Shown: positions 7,601-17,750, counted from the first letter of the stretch. The stretch is 64,000 nt of DNA from Bosea sp. F3-2 (GCF_008253865.1 NZ_CP042331.1:5173501-5237500); one strand, 5' to 3'. The notes: generated by a model not told the origin, from the sequence alone. Translations and numbers: made by a program.

Positions 7601-8377
7601 CTATTTAGTATGCTTTATTCGCATGATTTTTCCCGTCTCGGTCGCGTAATGCGTGCCGAGCGAGGCGAGGGTCGTGTTCAGGCTGTCGATCACGAGCCCG
7701 GCCATCCGGGCGGAGGCAAGGTCGCCGTCGCGGTCGATGATTGCGAGCAAGACGTGTTCGTGGTCGGGTAGCGATTCGATATAGGCCTCCTCGTCCCCCG
7801 TCTTGAGCAAGAGCGACCATTGCAGCGTCGCAATCACGGCACTGGCGAGGCATTGCAGCGCGGCGTTCTGCGCAGCAGCGAAGATCGCTTCGTGGAAGGC
7901 GAGGTCGGCGCGAATGGTCGCCTCGGCATAGGGCGGGCCGTCGACCATGCCGCGATAGGCCGCCTCGATCCGGGCGATGTCGGCGGAGGTCCGGCGCTGG
8001 GCGGCGAGGCGGGCGGCGCTGGGCTCGACGAAGCGGCGCAACTCGAAGAGATCGCGAATGAAACGCTCGTTCGGGTCCGCTTCGAAATGCCAGGAGAGGA
8101 CGTCGGGATCGAGCAGGTTCCAGCGCTCGCGCGGCGCGGCGCGGGTGCCGCTCTTGGGGCGGGCCTCCACCAGCCCCTTGGCGGTCAGGATCTTGACCGC
8201 CTCACGATAGGCGGTGCGCGAAACCGAGATGTCCGAGCGCAGATCATCCTCGTTGGGCAGGACCTCGCCGGCCTTGACGCGGCCGGTGATGACCGCGACC
8301 GCGAGCTTCTGCGCGACCTGGCCGAAGAGCCGGTCCGGATTGAGAGTCGTCGGACGCGAGAAGTCGCGCACACGCAT
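7601..8377 (-). CDS. GntR-family regulator, FadR/FCD type
   Basis: A 258-residue regulator: winged HTH at about 15-80 (LAVAVITGRVKAGEVLPNED through ISVSRTAYREAVKIL), then an FCD all-helical effector domain (about 100-235) with the metal-binding His/Asp pattern (DLAFHEAIFAAAQN; LPDHEHVLLAI). FCD regulators usually bind small organic or sugar acids through a metal ion. It is divergent from the sugar ABC operon starting at 8606, its probable target, and lies upstream of the 2-hydroxyacid dehydrogenase on the same strand. ATG 8377 is preceded by GGAGGG. Confidence 0.87.
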   Translation of the reverse strand: MRVRDFSRPTTLNPDRLFGQVAQKLAVAVITGRVKAGEVLPNEDDLRSDISVSRTAYREAVKILTAKGLVEARPKSGTRAAPRERWNLLDPDVLSWHFEADPNERFIRDLFELRRFVEPSAARLAAQRRTSADIARIEAAYRGMVDGPPYAEATIRADLAFHEAIFAAAQNAALQCLASAVIATLQWSLLLKTGDEEAYIESLPDHEHVLLAIIDRDGDLASARMAGLVIDSLNTTLASLGTHYATETGKIMRIKHTK

Positions 8378-8443
8378 CGATAGCCCTCCCTCTGCCCTGC
8401 CGCAGTCCTCTTGTCCAAGGCTCGGCGCAGGCCATGGCGGCGC

Positions 8444-8470
8444 TTGACACGCTCGCTTCTATCGTATGAC
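8444..8470 (+). promoter_or_regulatory. candidate sigma-70-type promoter of the sugar ABC operon
   Basis: TTGACA (8444-8449) and TATGAC (8465-8470) with a 15-bp spacer lie in the 228-bp divergent spacer between the GntR gene and the ABC ATPase gene. The -35 is a perfect consensus; the short spacer lowers confidence. The AT-rich stretch around the -10 could also carry the GntR operator. Confidence 0.4.
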
Positions 8471-8605
8471 TTTATCGCAGACTGGAGCGGACACAATCGC
8501 CTGAAGCAGGCGTGGTCCGTTTTCATCATTCGGTCATCAGAAACCGATTGTGGTCGCAGCGCCTGAGGCGAGGCGACGAGGGAACGGAAAGCAGGGAAGG
8601 ACGGC

Positions 8606-9656
<1,051 letters not shown>

Positions 9657-9658
<2 letters not shown>

Positions 9659-9709
9659 AGGACGCGCCATCCGGGTCGCGCAGCGGCCCGGGCGGACCAC
9701 GCGTCCTCT
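9657..9709 (+). terminator. intercistronic hairpin after the ABC ATPase gene
   Basis: Perfect 10-bp arms AGAGGACGCG (9657-9666) and CGCGTCCTCT (9700-9709) enclose a second GC-rich inner hairpin (CCGGG...CCCGG). It starts within the ATPase stop codon and has no T-run, so it is more likely an attenuator or mRNA-stabilising structure than a full stop. Confidence 0.55.
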
Positions 9710-9884
9710 GGCACAAGTTCAGAGCCGGCGCCGAGCAGGCTGAGGCGACCAGGCCGGTGCCGCCTCTCAGAGATTCGCCGCCCATTTGGAACGGGCGGTG
9801 GATAATGGCTGTTTAATGCCCATAATCCATGCAGGACGGAGGTCCCATGCAGGCCTCCGCCGCACCCACGGAGGAGACGGTTTC

Positions 9885-11189
9885 ATGAGCATTTCCCGAA
9901 GAGACGTATTGATCGGCGGCGCCGGGCTTGCCGCCGGGGCAACACTGCCGCTGGCGCCGGCAATCGCGCAGGCCAAGATCGAGCAGGGCGCGACGCTGCG
10001 CGTGCTGCGCCCCACAAAGTTCGTCGATCCCGACCAGGCCATCTTCAACGAGAACACCGAGGCCTTCACCAAGGCGACCGGCGTGCCGGTCCGCGTGGAC
10101 TATGCCGGCTGGGAGGATCTGCGCCCGCAGACGGCGGTGACCGCCAATACCGGCGCTGGCCCCGATGTTGTCGTCGGCTGGGCGGATGACCCGCACATCT
10201 TTTCCGACAAGCTGATCGATCTCACGCCGATCGCCGAGGATCTCGGCAAGAAATATGGCGGCTGGTACCCGATCGCCGAGAAATACGGCAAGAAGGACAA
10301 GACCAACCAGTGGATCTCGATCCCGATGGGCGCCTCCGGCGCGCCGGCGGTCTATCGCGAGTCGTGGGTCAAGGAAGCCGGCTTCGATACCTTCCCGAAG
10401 GATCTCGACGGCTTCCTCAATCTTTGCCGCAAGCTCAAGGCGAACGGCCACCCCGCCGGCTTCGCGCTCGGCAACGCGGTCGGCGACGGCAACGCCTTCT
10501 GCAACTGGCTCGTCTGGACCCATGGCGGCTACATGGTCGACGAGAACAACAAGGTCGCGATCAACTCGAAGGAGACGATCGCGGCGCTGAAATACGCCAA
10601 GGCGCTCTACGAGACCTTCATCCCGGGCACGCTCTCCTGGCTCGACATCAGCAACAACAAGGCGCTGACGGCGGGCGAGATCGGCGTCACCCAGAACGGC
10701 GTCTCGCTCTACTTCTCGATCAAGAACTCGAAGGACGAGAAGACCGCCGCGATCGCCAAGGACCTGAACCACGCGACCATGCCGGTCGGTCCGTTCGGAC
10801 GTCCGTCGGAGCCGGCCCTGGTGATCAACGCCATGGCGTTCAAGCACACCAAGTTCCCGAACGCGGCCAAGGAATATCTCCGCTTCATGATGGAGAAGGA
10901 GCAGTACGACAAGTGGCTGACCGGCTGTTACGGCTACTGGTCCCAGCCGCTGATGGGCTTTGCCGAGAGCAAGGTCTGGTCGGCCGACCCGAAGATCCTG
11001 GTCTATCGCGACACCTGGGAACGGGCGTTGTGGAGCGGCTACAAGGGCTCGATCAACGAGGCGGCCGGCACGGTCAACGCCGAATATGTCGTCGTCCAGA
11101 TGGTCGCCTCCGTCTGCGCCGGCCAGGCCACGCCTGAGGAAGCTGCCGCGGAAGCCGAGCGCCGCGCAAAGCGCTATTATCGGACCTGA
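9885..11189 (+). CDS. extracellular sugar-binding protein (SBP family 1), Tat-exported
   Basis: A 434-residue solute-binding protein of the carbohydrate ABC system. MSISRRDVLIGGAGLAAGAT has the SRRD twin-arginine motif, so export is probably by Tat, with cleavage near AIAQA. The SBP_bac_1 fold begins about residue 38 and runs to the end. Start at ATG 9885 has GGAGGAG at 9870-9876. Substrate is not readable from sequence; the neighbouring threonate-dehydrogenase-like and tartronate-semialdehyde-reductase-like enzymes suggest a sugar or sugar acid. Confidence 0.9.
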   Translation: MSISRRDVLIGGAGLAAGATLPLAPAIAQAKIEQGATLRVLRPTKFVDPDQAIFNENTEAFTKATGVPVRVDYAGWEDLRPQTAVTANTGAGPDVVVGWADDPHIFSDKLIDLTPIAEDLGKKYGGWYPIAEKYGKKDKTNQWISIPMGASGAPAVYRESWVKEAGFDTFPKDLDGFLNLCRKLKANGHPAGFALGNAVGDGNAFCNWLVWTHGGYMVDENNKVAINSKETIAALKYAKALYETFIPGTLSWLDISNNKALTAGEIGVTQNGVSLYFSIKNSKDEKTAAIAKDLNHATMPVGPFGRPSEPALVINAMAFKHTKFPNAAKEYLRFMMEKEQYDKWLTGCYGYWSQPLMGFAESKVWSADPKILVYRDTWERALWSGYKGSINEAAGTVNAEYVVVQMVASVCAGQATPEEAAAEAERRAKRYYRT

Positions 11190-11198
11190 CCCGCTTTG

Positions 11199-11228
11199 CC
11201 CGGCCGCCGTCCATGGTCGGCGGCCGGG
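11199..11228 (+). terminator. intercistronic hairpin between binding protein and permease
   Basis: Eleven-bp arms CCCGGCCGCCG (11199-11209) and CGGCGGCCGGG (11218-11228) with an 8-nt loop. No T-run follows. A hairpin here commonly raises the level of binding-protein mRNA over that of the permeases. Confidence 0.6.
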
Positions 11229-11254
11229 AATGCCGGTCCAACTGCGAGCGCGCC

Positions 11255-12211
11255 ATGGCCATTGCTGCCGCCGAATCGCGAACCGTCTACAAGCTGGAAC
11301 AGAACTGGCTGGTACGGCTGTTCGACAACAAGACTTTCCTGATCTGCATCTGCCTGTTTCCGGCAGCGGCGCTGCTGCTTGTCTTCCTCAGCTACCCGCT
11401 GGGCCTGGGCATCTGGCTCGCCTTCACCGACACCCGCATCGGGCGGATGGGCTATTTCATCGGCTTCGAGAATTTCGAGTCGCTCTGGCATGACCGGGTC
11501 TTCATCACCGCGGTCTGGAACACGCTGCTCTACACGGGCGTGGCGACGGTGGGTAAGTTCGCGCTGGGCCTGTGGCTCGCGCTGCTGCTCAACAACCATC
11601 TGCCGTTCAAGTCACTGCTGCGCGCGCTGATCCTGGTTCCCTGGATCGTGCCGACGGTGCTCTCGGCGATCGCCTTCTGGTGGATTTACGATCCGCAGTT
11701 CTCGATCATCTCCTATGTGCTCGTCGACGTGCTCGGCTGGCGCGACACCTATATCGACTTCCTCGGCCAGCCTTGGCCGGCGCGCTGGTCGCTGATCGCC
11801 GCCAATATCTGGCGCGGCATCCCCTTCGTCGCGATCAGCCTGCTGGCGGGCCTGCAGACGATCTCGCCCTCGCTCTACGAGGCGGCGATGCTCGATGGCG
11901 CCAATGCCTGGCAACGCTTCCGGCACGTCACGCTGCCGATGCTCATGCCGATCCTGGCGGTGGTGCTGACCTTCTCGGTGCTGTTCACCTTCACCGACTT
12001 CCAGCTCGTCTATGCCATCACCCGCGGCGGGCCGGTCAATGCGACGCATCTGATGGCGACGCTGGCCTTCCAACGCGGCATTCCCGGCGGTCAGCTCGGC
12101 GAGGGCGCGGCGATCGCGGTGGCGATGATCCCGTTTCTCGTGATGGCGACACTGTTCAGCTATTTCGGGCTCGCCCGGCGCAAATGGCAGCAGGGGGAAG
12201 ACAATGACTGA
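11255..12211 (+). CDS. sugar ABC transporter permease (MalF/UgpA type)
   Basis: A 318-residue inner-membrane permease with six or more hydrophobic segments starting at about residue 28 (LICICLFPAAALLLVFLSY). The EAA loop that contacts the ATPase is visible as EAAMLDGANAWQRFRHVTLP. The ATG at 11255 starts the family's usual cytoplasmic leader; the frame extends upstream into the hairpin. It overlaps the next permease by 8 bp, so the two are translated together. Confidence 0.92.
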   Translation: MAIAAAESRTVYKLEQNWLVRLFDNKTFLICICLFPAAALLLVFLSYPLGLGIWLAFTDTRIGRMGYFIGFENFESLWHDRVFITAVWNTLLYTGVATVGKFALGLWLALLLNNHLPFKSLLRALILVPWIVPTVLSAIAFWWIYDPQFSIISYVLVDVLGWRDTYIDFLGQPWPARWSLIAANIWRGIPFVAISLLAGLQTISPSLYEAAMLDGANAWQRFRHVTLPMLMPILAVVLTFSVLFTFTDFQLVYAITRGGPVNATHLMATLAFQRGIPGGQLGEGAAIAVAMIPFLVMATLFSYFGLARRKWQQGEDND

Positions 12212-13106
12212 TCAGACCCTGGGCCAGCGGCCGCATCTGACGGACAAGGAGAGCACAGGCGTCATCGACTGGTCCTCCGGACCGCGCCGCTTCGTGATGC
12301 TCTACCTGCCGCTCTCGATCTTCGTTCTCGTGCTGCTGTTCCCGTTCTACTGGATGGCGATCACGGCGATCAAACCGAATGCGGAGCTGCTCGACTACAA
12401 GAACAACAACCCGTTCTGGGTGAAGTCGCCAACGCTGGAGAACATCAACAAGCTGCTGTTCCACACGGATTATCCGCAGTGGCTGTGGACCACGATGATG
12501 GTCGCGGTGGTGGCGACGGCGCTCTCGCTCTTCGCCAGCGTGCTCGCGGCCTATGCGATCCAGCGGCTGAAGTTCAAGGGCTCGCAATATGTGGGCCTAG
12601 CGATCTACCTCGCTTATCTGGTGCCGCCCTCGATCCTGTTCATTCCGCTGGCGACGCTGATCTTCCAGTTCGGCCTGTTCGACTCGCCGCTGGCGCTGAT
12701 TCTGACCTACCCGACCTTTCTGATCCCGTTCTGCACCTGGCTCCTGATCGGCTACTTCAAGTCGATCCCCTACGAGCTCGAGGAATGCGCGATGATCGAC
12801 GGGGCGACGCGGCTGCAGACGCTGCGGCAGATCACTCTGCCGCTCGCCATGCCCGGGCTGATCTCGGCCGGCATCTTCGCTTTCACCCTGTCCTGGAACG
12901 AGTTCATCTATGCGCTCGCCTTCATCCAGTCGGCGGAGAAGAAGACCGTGCCGGTCGCGGTGCTGACCCAGCTCGTCGAGGGCGACGTCTATCACTGGGG
13001 CTCGCTGATGGCGGGCGCGCTGCTCGGCTCGATTCCTGTTGCGATCCTCTACTCCTTCTTCGTCGACTACTACGTCGCCTCGATGACGGGTGCGGTGAAG
13101 GAGTAG
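12204..13106 (+). CDS. sugar ABC transporter permease (MalG/UgpE type)
   Basis: A 300-residue partner permease. Hydrophobic segments begin at about residue 32 (LYLPLSIFVLVLLFPFYW), and the EAA-type loop reads ECAMIDGATRLQTLRQITLP, with Glu-Cys-Ala replacing Glu-Ala-Ala, a frequent variant. It completes the CUT1 transporter. Its stop codon lies inside a hairpin (13105-13124) that separates it from the dehydrogenase at 13200. Confidence 0.92.
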   Translation: MTDQTLGQRPHLTDKESTGVIDWSSGPRRFVMLYLPLSIFVLVLLFPFYWMAITAIKPNAELLDYKNNNPFWVKSPTLENINKLLFHTDYPQWLWTTMMVAVVATALSLFASVLAAYAIQRLKFKGSQYVGLAIYLAYLVPPSILFIPLATLIFQFGLFDSPLALILTYPTFLIPFCTWLLIGYFKSIPYELEECAMIDGATRLQTLRQITLPLAMPGLISAGIFAFTLSWNEFIYALAFIQSAEKKTVPVAVLTQLVEGDVYHWGSLMAGALLGSIPVAILYSFFVDYYVASMTGAVKE

Positions 13107-13124
13107 CCGGCTTCGGCGCCGGCT
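13105..13124 (+). terminator. hairpin at the end of the permease gene
   Basis: AGCCGGC-TTCGGC-GCCGGCT: 7-bp perfect arms with a stable TTCG-type loop, starting in the stop codon of the permease. No T-run follows. It may protect the transporter mRNA or reduce readthrough into the dehydrogenase gene. Confidence 0.5.
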
Positions 13125-13199
13125 TCCGCGAGGCCGGCGGCCTTCCTTGCGGGCATGGCGCGAGCCGTGCCCGCTTTCGTTCAAAGAGGGTCTGTCCGC

Positions 13200-14105
13200 A
13201 TGTCCGCCACACCGATCTCCAGCATCGCCTTCGTCGGGCTCGGCGCCATGGGCGCGCCGATGGCCGAGAACCTCGTGAGAAAGCAGTTCCGCGTCACCGG
13301 CTTCGACATGCGCGAGGCGGCGCGGGAGGCGTTGGTCGCGGCTGGCGGACATGGTGCAGCCGGTGCCAAGGAAGCCGCCAGCGGGGCCGACGCACTCGTC
13401 CTGATGGTCGTCAACGCTGCCCAGGCGCGGGCGGTGCTGTTCGAGGCCGGGGCGCTCGCCGCGCTGGCGCCGGAGGCCACCGTGATCCTGATGGCGACCT
13501 GCCCGCCCGGCGAGGCCGAGGCGATCGCAGCGGAGGTCACGAAGACCGGCCGGCATTTCATCGACGCGCCGGTGTCAGGAGGCGTCAATGGTGCACGCAA
13601 CGCGACGCTGACGATCATGGTCGGAGCACCGGCCGACAGCTTCGCGCGGGCGAAGCCTGTGCTCGATGCGCTCGGCGACAAGGTCTTCCACGTCGGCGAG
13701 AAGGCGGGGCAGGGCGCGACGGTGAAGACCGTCAACCAGCTGCTCTGCGGCGTGCATATCGCGGTCGCGGCAGAGGCGCTGTCGCTGGCCGAAAAGGCCG
13801 GTATCGACGGGCGATTGCTGTTCGAGATCATGGGCGGCTCGGCCGCCTCGTCCTGGATGCTCAGGGATCGCGGGCCGCGTATGCATGAGCCGGATCCGGC
13901 CGTGGCGAGCGCGGTCGACATCTTCGTCAAGGATCTCGGCATCGTGCTCGATGCCGGGCGCGCGGCCAAGACGGCGTTGCCGCTCGCCGCGACGGCGCAT
14001 CAGATGTTCCTCGCCGCCTCCGGGCTCGGCCATGGCGGGCGTGACGATTCGCAGGTGGTGAGGGCCTATCGCGCGCTCAACGCGAAACCTGCCAACGATG
14101 CCTGA
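13200..14105 (+). CDS. beta-hydroxyacid dehydrogenase, L-threonate dehydrogenase-like
   Basis: A 301-residue NAD(P)-dependent enzyme of the 3-hydroxyisobutyrate dehydrogenase family. The nucleotide motif FVGLGAMGAPMAENL is at about residues 10-24, the substrate-binding SGGVNGA at about 123-129, and the catalytic Lys lies in KTVNQLLCG (about 173-181). The phrase GGSAASSWMLRDRGPRM resembles L-threonate dehydrogenase (LtnD), which forms 2-oxotetronate. The rest of the Ltn pathway (kinase, aldolase, isomerase) is not in the window, so the substrate is uncertain. It follows the sugar ABC genes and is probably in the same regulon. Start at ATG 13200. Confidence 0.78.
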   Translation: MSATPISSIAFVGLGAMGAPMAENLVRKQFRVTGFDMREAAREALVAAGGHGAAGAKEAASGADALVLMVVNAAQARAVLFEAGALAALAPEATVILMATCPPGEAEAIAAEVTKTGRHFIDAPVSGGVNGARNATLTIMVGAPADSFARAKPVLDALGDKVFHVGEKAGQGATVKTVNQLLCGVHIAVAAEALSLAEKAGIDGRLLFEIMGGSAASSWMLRDRGPRMHEPDPAVASAVDIFVKDLGIVLDAGRAAKTALPLAATAHQMFLAASGLGHGGRDDSQVVRAYRALNAKPANDA

Positions 14106-14112
14106 ACGACGC

Positions 14113-15189
14113 TCAGCGCGGCGGGCAGGTCGTGCCGCGGACGATGAGCGCAGGCGTCAGCAGCAGGCGCTGTGTCGGTGCGGATGGGTCGGCGATGCGG
14201 TTGAGCAGGAACTCGGCCGATTTGGCGCCCATCTCGTTCTGAAAATTATGGACTGTGGTGAGTGCCGGGAACCACTGTGCCGCCTCCTTGACGTCGTCGC
14301 AGCCGACGATCGAGAAGTCGCGGCCCGCCTCCAGCCCACGATGGCGCAGGCCGAGCATGGCGCCGAAGGCGGCGAGGTCGTTCATGCAGACGGCCGCGGT
14401 TGGCGGCTCGGCGGCGTCGAGCACCTTCAGAATGCCTTTGTGACCGGTCTCGCGGGTGCCGAAGTCGAAATGCACCAGAGCTGGATCGAGCGGCAGGCCG
14501 GCGCGGGCGAGCGCTTCGCGATAGCCGGCATAGCGGTTGCGGCCGGTCGAGATGCTCTCATTGGCGCAAAGGAAGGCGATGCGGCGGTGGCCGAGGCCGA
14601 TGAGGTGTTCCATCGCCAGCGTCGTGCCGTGGCGGTCGTCCGAGCCGACGAAGTCGAGATCGACGCCGGCGATCTCGCGCGAAAGCTGCACGATCGGAAC
14701 ACCGGAATCGGTCAGCGGGGCCAGGCTCTCGGCCGTGCTGCCGCCGGCCGAGCAGAGGATCATGCCGTCGGGCCGGTATTCGGCGAGGCTGCCGAGCACG
14801 CGTGCCTGTTTCTCGATGTCCTCCGCATAGGTGCCGAGCAGGATCGAGCGGCCGTGGCGGCCCGCCGTTTCCTCGATCGCGGCCAGCAGCTCGGCGAAAT
14901 AGGGATTGGTGATGTCGTGAAAGACGACGCCGATGATGTTGGTGCGGTCGGTGCGCAGCGAGGCGGCGCTGCGGTTGTAGCTGTAGCCCATGGCGCGGGC
15001 GATCTCGCGGACACGCTCGCGCGTCGCCTCGGCGACGAGCGGCGAGCCGCGCAAGGCCAGCGACACCGTCGCGGTCGAGACGGAGAGATGATCGGCGATG
15101 CTCTGCAGGGTGACGCGGCTGCGGCCGGCTACGCCCGCCGGGCTGGGGCTTCTGGTCCGGCTGGACTCGGGCGGGCCGTCGGCAGTCAT
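14113..15189 (-). CDS. LacI-family regulator
   Basis: A 358-residue repressor-type regulator. After a Ser/Pro/Arg-rich 27-residue extension, the LacI HTH reads VTLQSIADHLSVSTATVSLALRGSP, followed by the hinge helix region and a periplasmic-binding-protein-like effector domain (from about 85: NIIGVVFHDITNPYFAELL). It is convergent with the threonate-dehydrogenase-like gene (7-bp gap) and divergent from the tartronate-semialdehyde-reductase-like gene at 15393, so either or both may be its targets. The sugar region thus has both a GntR and a LacI regulator. Confidence 0.9.
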   Translation of the reverse strand: MTADGPPESSRTRSPSPAGVAGRSRVTLQSIADHLSVSTATVSLALRGSPLVAEATRERVREIARAMGYSYNRSAASLRTDRTNIIGVVFHDITNPYFAELLAAIEETAGRHGRSILLGTYAEDIEKQARVLGSLAEYRPDGMILCSAGGSTAESLAPLTDSGVPIVQLSREIAGVDLDFVGSDDRHGTTLAMEHLIGLGHRRIAFLCANESISTGRNRYAGYREALARAGLPLDPALVHFDFGTRETGHKGILKVLDAAEPPTAAVCMNDLAAFGAMLGLRHRGLEAGRDFSIVGCDDVKEAAQWFPALTTVHNFQNEMGAKSAEFLLNRIADPSAPTQRLLLTPALIVRGTTCPPR

Positions 15190-15272
15190 GAATCGTCCAC
15201 TGTGAGCGCTGACCTCGCGATAGACCGCCGTGCGTCCTATCGGACGCGAAGTGGCGATCTAACTCTTTGTTC

Positions 15273-15322
15273 GAGCATCGGATGTCTCCGAAAAGTGGGT
15301 TCCACTTTTCGATCCGATGCTC
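15273..15322. repeat. palindromic intergenic repeat (GAGCATCGGAT type)
   Basis: Outer arms GAGCATCGGAT (15273-15283) and ATCCGATGCTC (15312-15322), inner arms CGAAAAGTGG and CCACTTTTCG around a 3-nt loop: a long near-perfect cruciform. It sits in the 203-bp spacer upstream of the 15393 gene. A relative (GAGCAGGAT...ATCCTGCTC with the same AAAAGTGG core) occurs at 33970-34018. Confidence 0.85.
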
Positions 15323-15392
15323 TAGCCGGCGAGTCGGGCCGTTTTCTTCACGTTCCGTTTCATCTCAACCATATCAGCGGGAGAATTTGAAG

Positions 15393-16304
15393 ATGACTGC
15401 AACCAAAGAGTCAGTGGGCTTCATCGGTGTCGGGCTGATGGGGCAGGGCATGGCCCGCAATCTCGTCGACAAGGGCTTTCCGCTCACCGTGATGGGGCAC
15501 CGCAACCGCAAGCCGGTCGAGGAGCTGGTCGCGGCTGGCGCAGTGGAGGCGAAGACGCCGAAGGAGCTCGCGGCCCGTTCGACCATCATCTTCCTGTGCG
15601 TCACCGGTTCGGCCCAGGTCGAGGCGGTGACGAAGGGCGAGAACGGCATCATCGCGGGCGCGAAGCCCGGCACCGTGATTGTCGACTGCTCGACCTCAGA
15701 CCCGACTGTGACGATGCGGCTCGCCGCTGAGCTGGAGGCGAAGGGGCTGCATCTGGCCGATGCGCCGCTCGGCGGCACCCCGGCCCAGGCGGCGCAGGGG
15801 CAGCTTTCGGCCATGGTCGGCGCCGCGCCGGAGGTCTTCGCCAGGGTCAAGCCAGCCATCGAAGCCTGGGCGCAGAAGGTCGTGCATCTCGGGCCGGTCG
15901 GCGACGGGCACAAGATGAAGCTGATCAACAACTTCCTGTCGCTGGGCTATGCCGCGATCTATGCGGAGGCGCTGACGCTCGGCCAGAAGATCGGCATCAC
16001 GCCGCAGACCTTCGACAGCGTGCTGCGCGGCAGCCGCATGGATTGCGGCTTCTACCAGACCTTCATGAAATACGTGCTGGAGCGCGACCGCGACGCCCAC
16101 AAGTTCACGCTCAGCAATGCGCTGAAGGACGTGCGCTATCTCGAGAGCGTCGCCAATGATGCCGGCATCGCCAACCCGATCGGCAATGCCGTCAAGAACA
16201 GCTATGCGGCGGCGGTGGCGAGCGGCCACGGTGAGGACTACGTGCCGATGCTCTCCGACTGGATCGCCGGGCTCAACGGCGTTTCGCTCGCCGGCAAGGG
16301 CTGA
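15393..16304 (+). CDS. beta-hydroxyacid dehydrogenase, tartronate-semialdehyde reductase-like (GarR/GlxR)
   Basis: A 303-residue member of the 3-hydroxyisobutyrate dehydrogenase family. The NAD(P) motif GFIGVGLMGQGMARNL is at residues about 9-24; DAPLGGTPAQAAQGQL is the substrate loop; the catalytic Lys is in HKMKLINNFLSLG. The overall pattern is closer to 2-hydroxy-3-oxopropionate reductase than to true HIBADH, but the substrate is not proven. Start ATG 15393 follows GGGAGAA. It is divergent from the LacI gene and is the second enzyme of this family within 3 kb. Confidence 0.8.
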   Translation: MTATKESVGFIGVGLMGQGMARNLVDKGFPLTVMGHRNRKPVEELVAAGAVEAKTPKELAARSTIIFLCVTGSAQVEAVTKGENGIIAGAKPGTVIVDCSTSDPTVTMRLAAELEAKGLHLADAPLGGTPAQAAQGQLSAMVGAAPEVFARVKPAIEAWAQKVVHLGPVGDGHKMKLINNFLSLGYAAIYAEALTLGQKIGITPQTFDSVLRGSRMDCGFYQTFMKYVLERDRDAHKFTLSNALKDVRYLESVANDAGIANPIGNAVKNSYAAAVASGHGEDYVPMLSDWIAGLNGVSLAGKG

Positions 16305-16353
16305 GTGAGGGAAACGAGGCGTCCGAGGATCGTGCGGGCGACTCGATTGGATA

Positions 16354-17097
16354 TCAGGGCTGCGCCAGCAGTCGGGTCAGGCCGTCCGACAGGCCGGTGC
16401 TGGCGACAGGCGCAGGCAGGGCGAGGTCACCGCTTGCTGGCTTCAGCAAAGGCCGGTCAAGCGCGGCTAGCAGCATCCTGATGCCGGCTTCGGCCGAGCA
16501 GATCACCGGAATGTCGACATGCGGCTGCACGCGGGCAGCGAGCCCGGCGAGGCCGGCGCCGCCGAGGATGACCGCGCCGGCGCCGTCACGGTGCGCCACG
16601 AGGCGGCAGGCCTCGGCCAGCATGGCGATGGAGCCGTCCGGGTCGCGGGCGATATCGGCGCCGGTGGGCGCGACCGTCTCGACGGCGGCGAGGCACCCGC
16701 CGAGGCCGATCGAGCCGACGAATTCCCGCAGCATCGGCCCCCAGCGCTCGCCGCCGGTGACGATGGCGAAGCGCTCGGCCTTCTGGGCCGCGAGACGGCT
16801 GCTGGCCTCGGCCATGCCGATGACGGGAACGCGCGCCATCTCCTTGAGCGCGAGCAGGCCGGGATCACCGAAGCAGGCGAGATAGACACCGTCGCAGCCG
16901 TGGCCGTGCTCGGCGAAGGCCTCCAGCGCGGCATGGGCAGCCACGACGCTGGCGCTGCGACTGGCGATGTAATGCGCGCCGAAGCGTCCGGTCACCGGCA
17001 CCATGGTCGTGTTCGGCGGCAGATAGGGCTCGATCACCCGCGCGACCAGGGCCGTCATTTCCGGCATGGTGTTGGGATTGATGACGAGAATGCGCAA
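16354..17097 (-). CDS. Asp/Glu/hydantoin racemase family protein
   Basis: A 247-residue protein of the Asp/Glu racemase superfamily. The N-terminal RILVINPNTMPEMTALV strand is typical of hydantoin racemases. Two Cys sit where the catalytic pair is expected: ACFGDPGL (first) and PVICSAEAGI (second). Such enzymes racemise hydantoins, allantoin-type compounds or aspartate/glutamate. I start at TTG 17097 (preceded by GGGAA), because no ATG retains the first beta strand; ATGs further upstream add non-family sequence. A homologue lies at 42113. It is convergent with the gene at 15393. Confidence 0.75.
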   Translation of the reverse strand: MRILVINPNTMPEMTALVARVIEPYLPPNTTMVPVTGRFGAHYIASRSASVVAAHAALEAFAEHGHGCDGVYLACFGDPGLLALKEMARVPVIGMAEASSRLAAQKAERFAIVTGGERWGPMLREFVGSIGLGGCLAAVETVAPTGADIARDPDGSIAMLAEACRLVAHRDGAGAVILGGAGLAGLAARVQPHVDIPVICSAEAGIRMLLAALDRPLLKPASGDLALPAPVASTGLSDGLTRLLAQP

Positions 17098-17338
17098 AGC
17101 GATTGGTTCCCGATTTGCGAAGCGACAGAGTGCGCTCCGGCGAGAGGGCAAGGCTCTCCCGCAACGCCTCATCCATGCCATGAAGGAGCGCGGTTTCCGG
17201 CGCAAGAGCCTTCTGTCGTAACGCGGGGTGGGAGTCTCCAAGCGGACCTCCCTCACGATCCTGTCGGCGTCGGCCATTGCGTCAGCCGGATAAATGTCCG
17301 ACTCACTCTGAGCCTGCTGACTATCTGCTGAACCACGC

Positions 17339-17472
17339 CGTCATCCCGGGCTTGACCCGGGATCTATGCCAGAGCGCTTCCGATAAAGATTCAGGAATGG
17401 ATCCCGGCTCTGCGCGACGTTTATCCTTGGGCCGGCCGAAGGCCGGACCCGAGGGCTTCGACCGGGATGACG
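17339..17472. repeat. 134-bp repeat with CGTCATCCCGG terminal inverted repeats
   Basis: Ends are perfect 11-bp inverted repeats, CGTCATCCCGG (17339-17349) and CCGGGATGACG (17462-17472), with imperfect nested dyads inside. The 106-bp element at 24203-24308 has the same terminal design (GTCATTCCGG/CCGGAATGAC). These look like non-coding miniature palindromic repeats. The remaining sequence from 17098 to 17665 contains no gene I can support. Confidence 0.7.
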
Positions 17473-17665
17473 CGCGCTTCATCAAACGCAGCAGGCTCGG
17501 CGCACCCGTCGGTAACTGACCAACAGCAGACACTGCCGAGACAGCGTGCGTGGCGCATGTCTCGCGCGGGATCGCTGCTGCCGCGTCATTCCGGCGAGGC
17601 AGCAGGGAACTCGTCGGATGCTTGGGCTTTCTCAGGGGGCCAGCAAATAGCGGCAGATCGTGTTT

Positions 17666-17750
17666 TGGTGCCCCTGGCCGGGATCGAACCAGCACTCCTT
17701 GCGGAACTCGATTTTGAGTCGAGCGCGTCTACCAATTCCGCCACAGGGGC
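17666..17750 (-). tRNA. tRNA-Leu (anticodon CAA)
   Basis: The minus strand reads GCCCCTG...CAGGGGC as acceptor stem, a class II body with a long variable arm, an anticodon arm CTCGA-CTCAAAA-TCGAG (anticodon CAA) and a T-arm containing GGTTCGATCC. The 3' CCA is encoded (plus strand TGG at 17666-17668). Total length is 85 nt with CCA, normal for tRNA-Leu. Confidence 0.97.

Noticed and set aside
10310..11137. 275-codon Arg-rich ORF inside the sugar-binding protein gene
   Set aside because: Out-of-frame shadow with the Arg/Gly/Pro composition of GC-rich frame translation; the SBP frame is clearly real.
13200..14105. 3-hydroxyisobutyrate dehydrogenase (mmsB) of valine catabolism
   Set aside because: No other valine-degradation genes nearby, and the GGSAASSWMLRDRGPRM region is nearer to L-threonate dehydrogenase.
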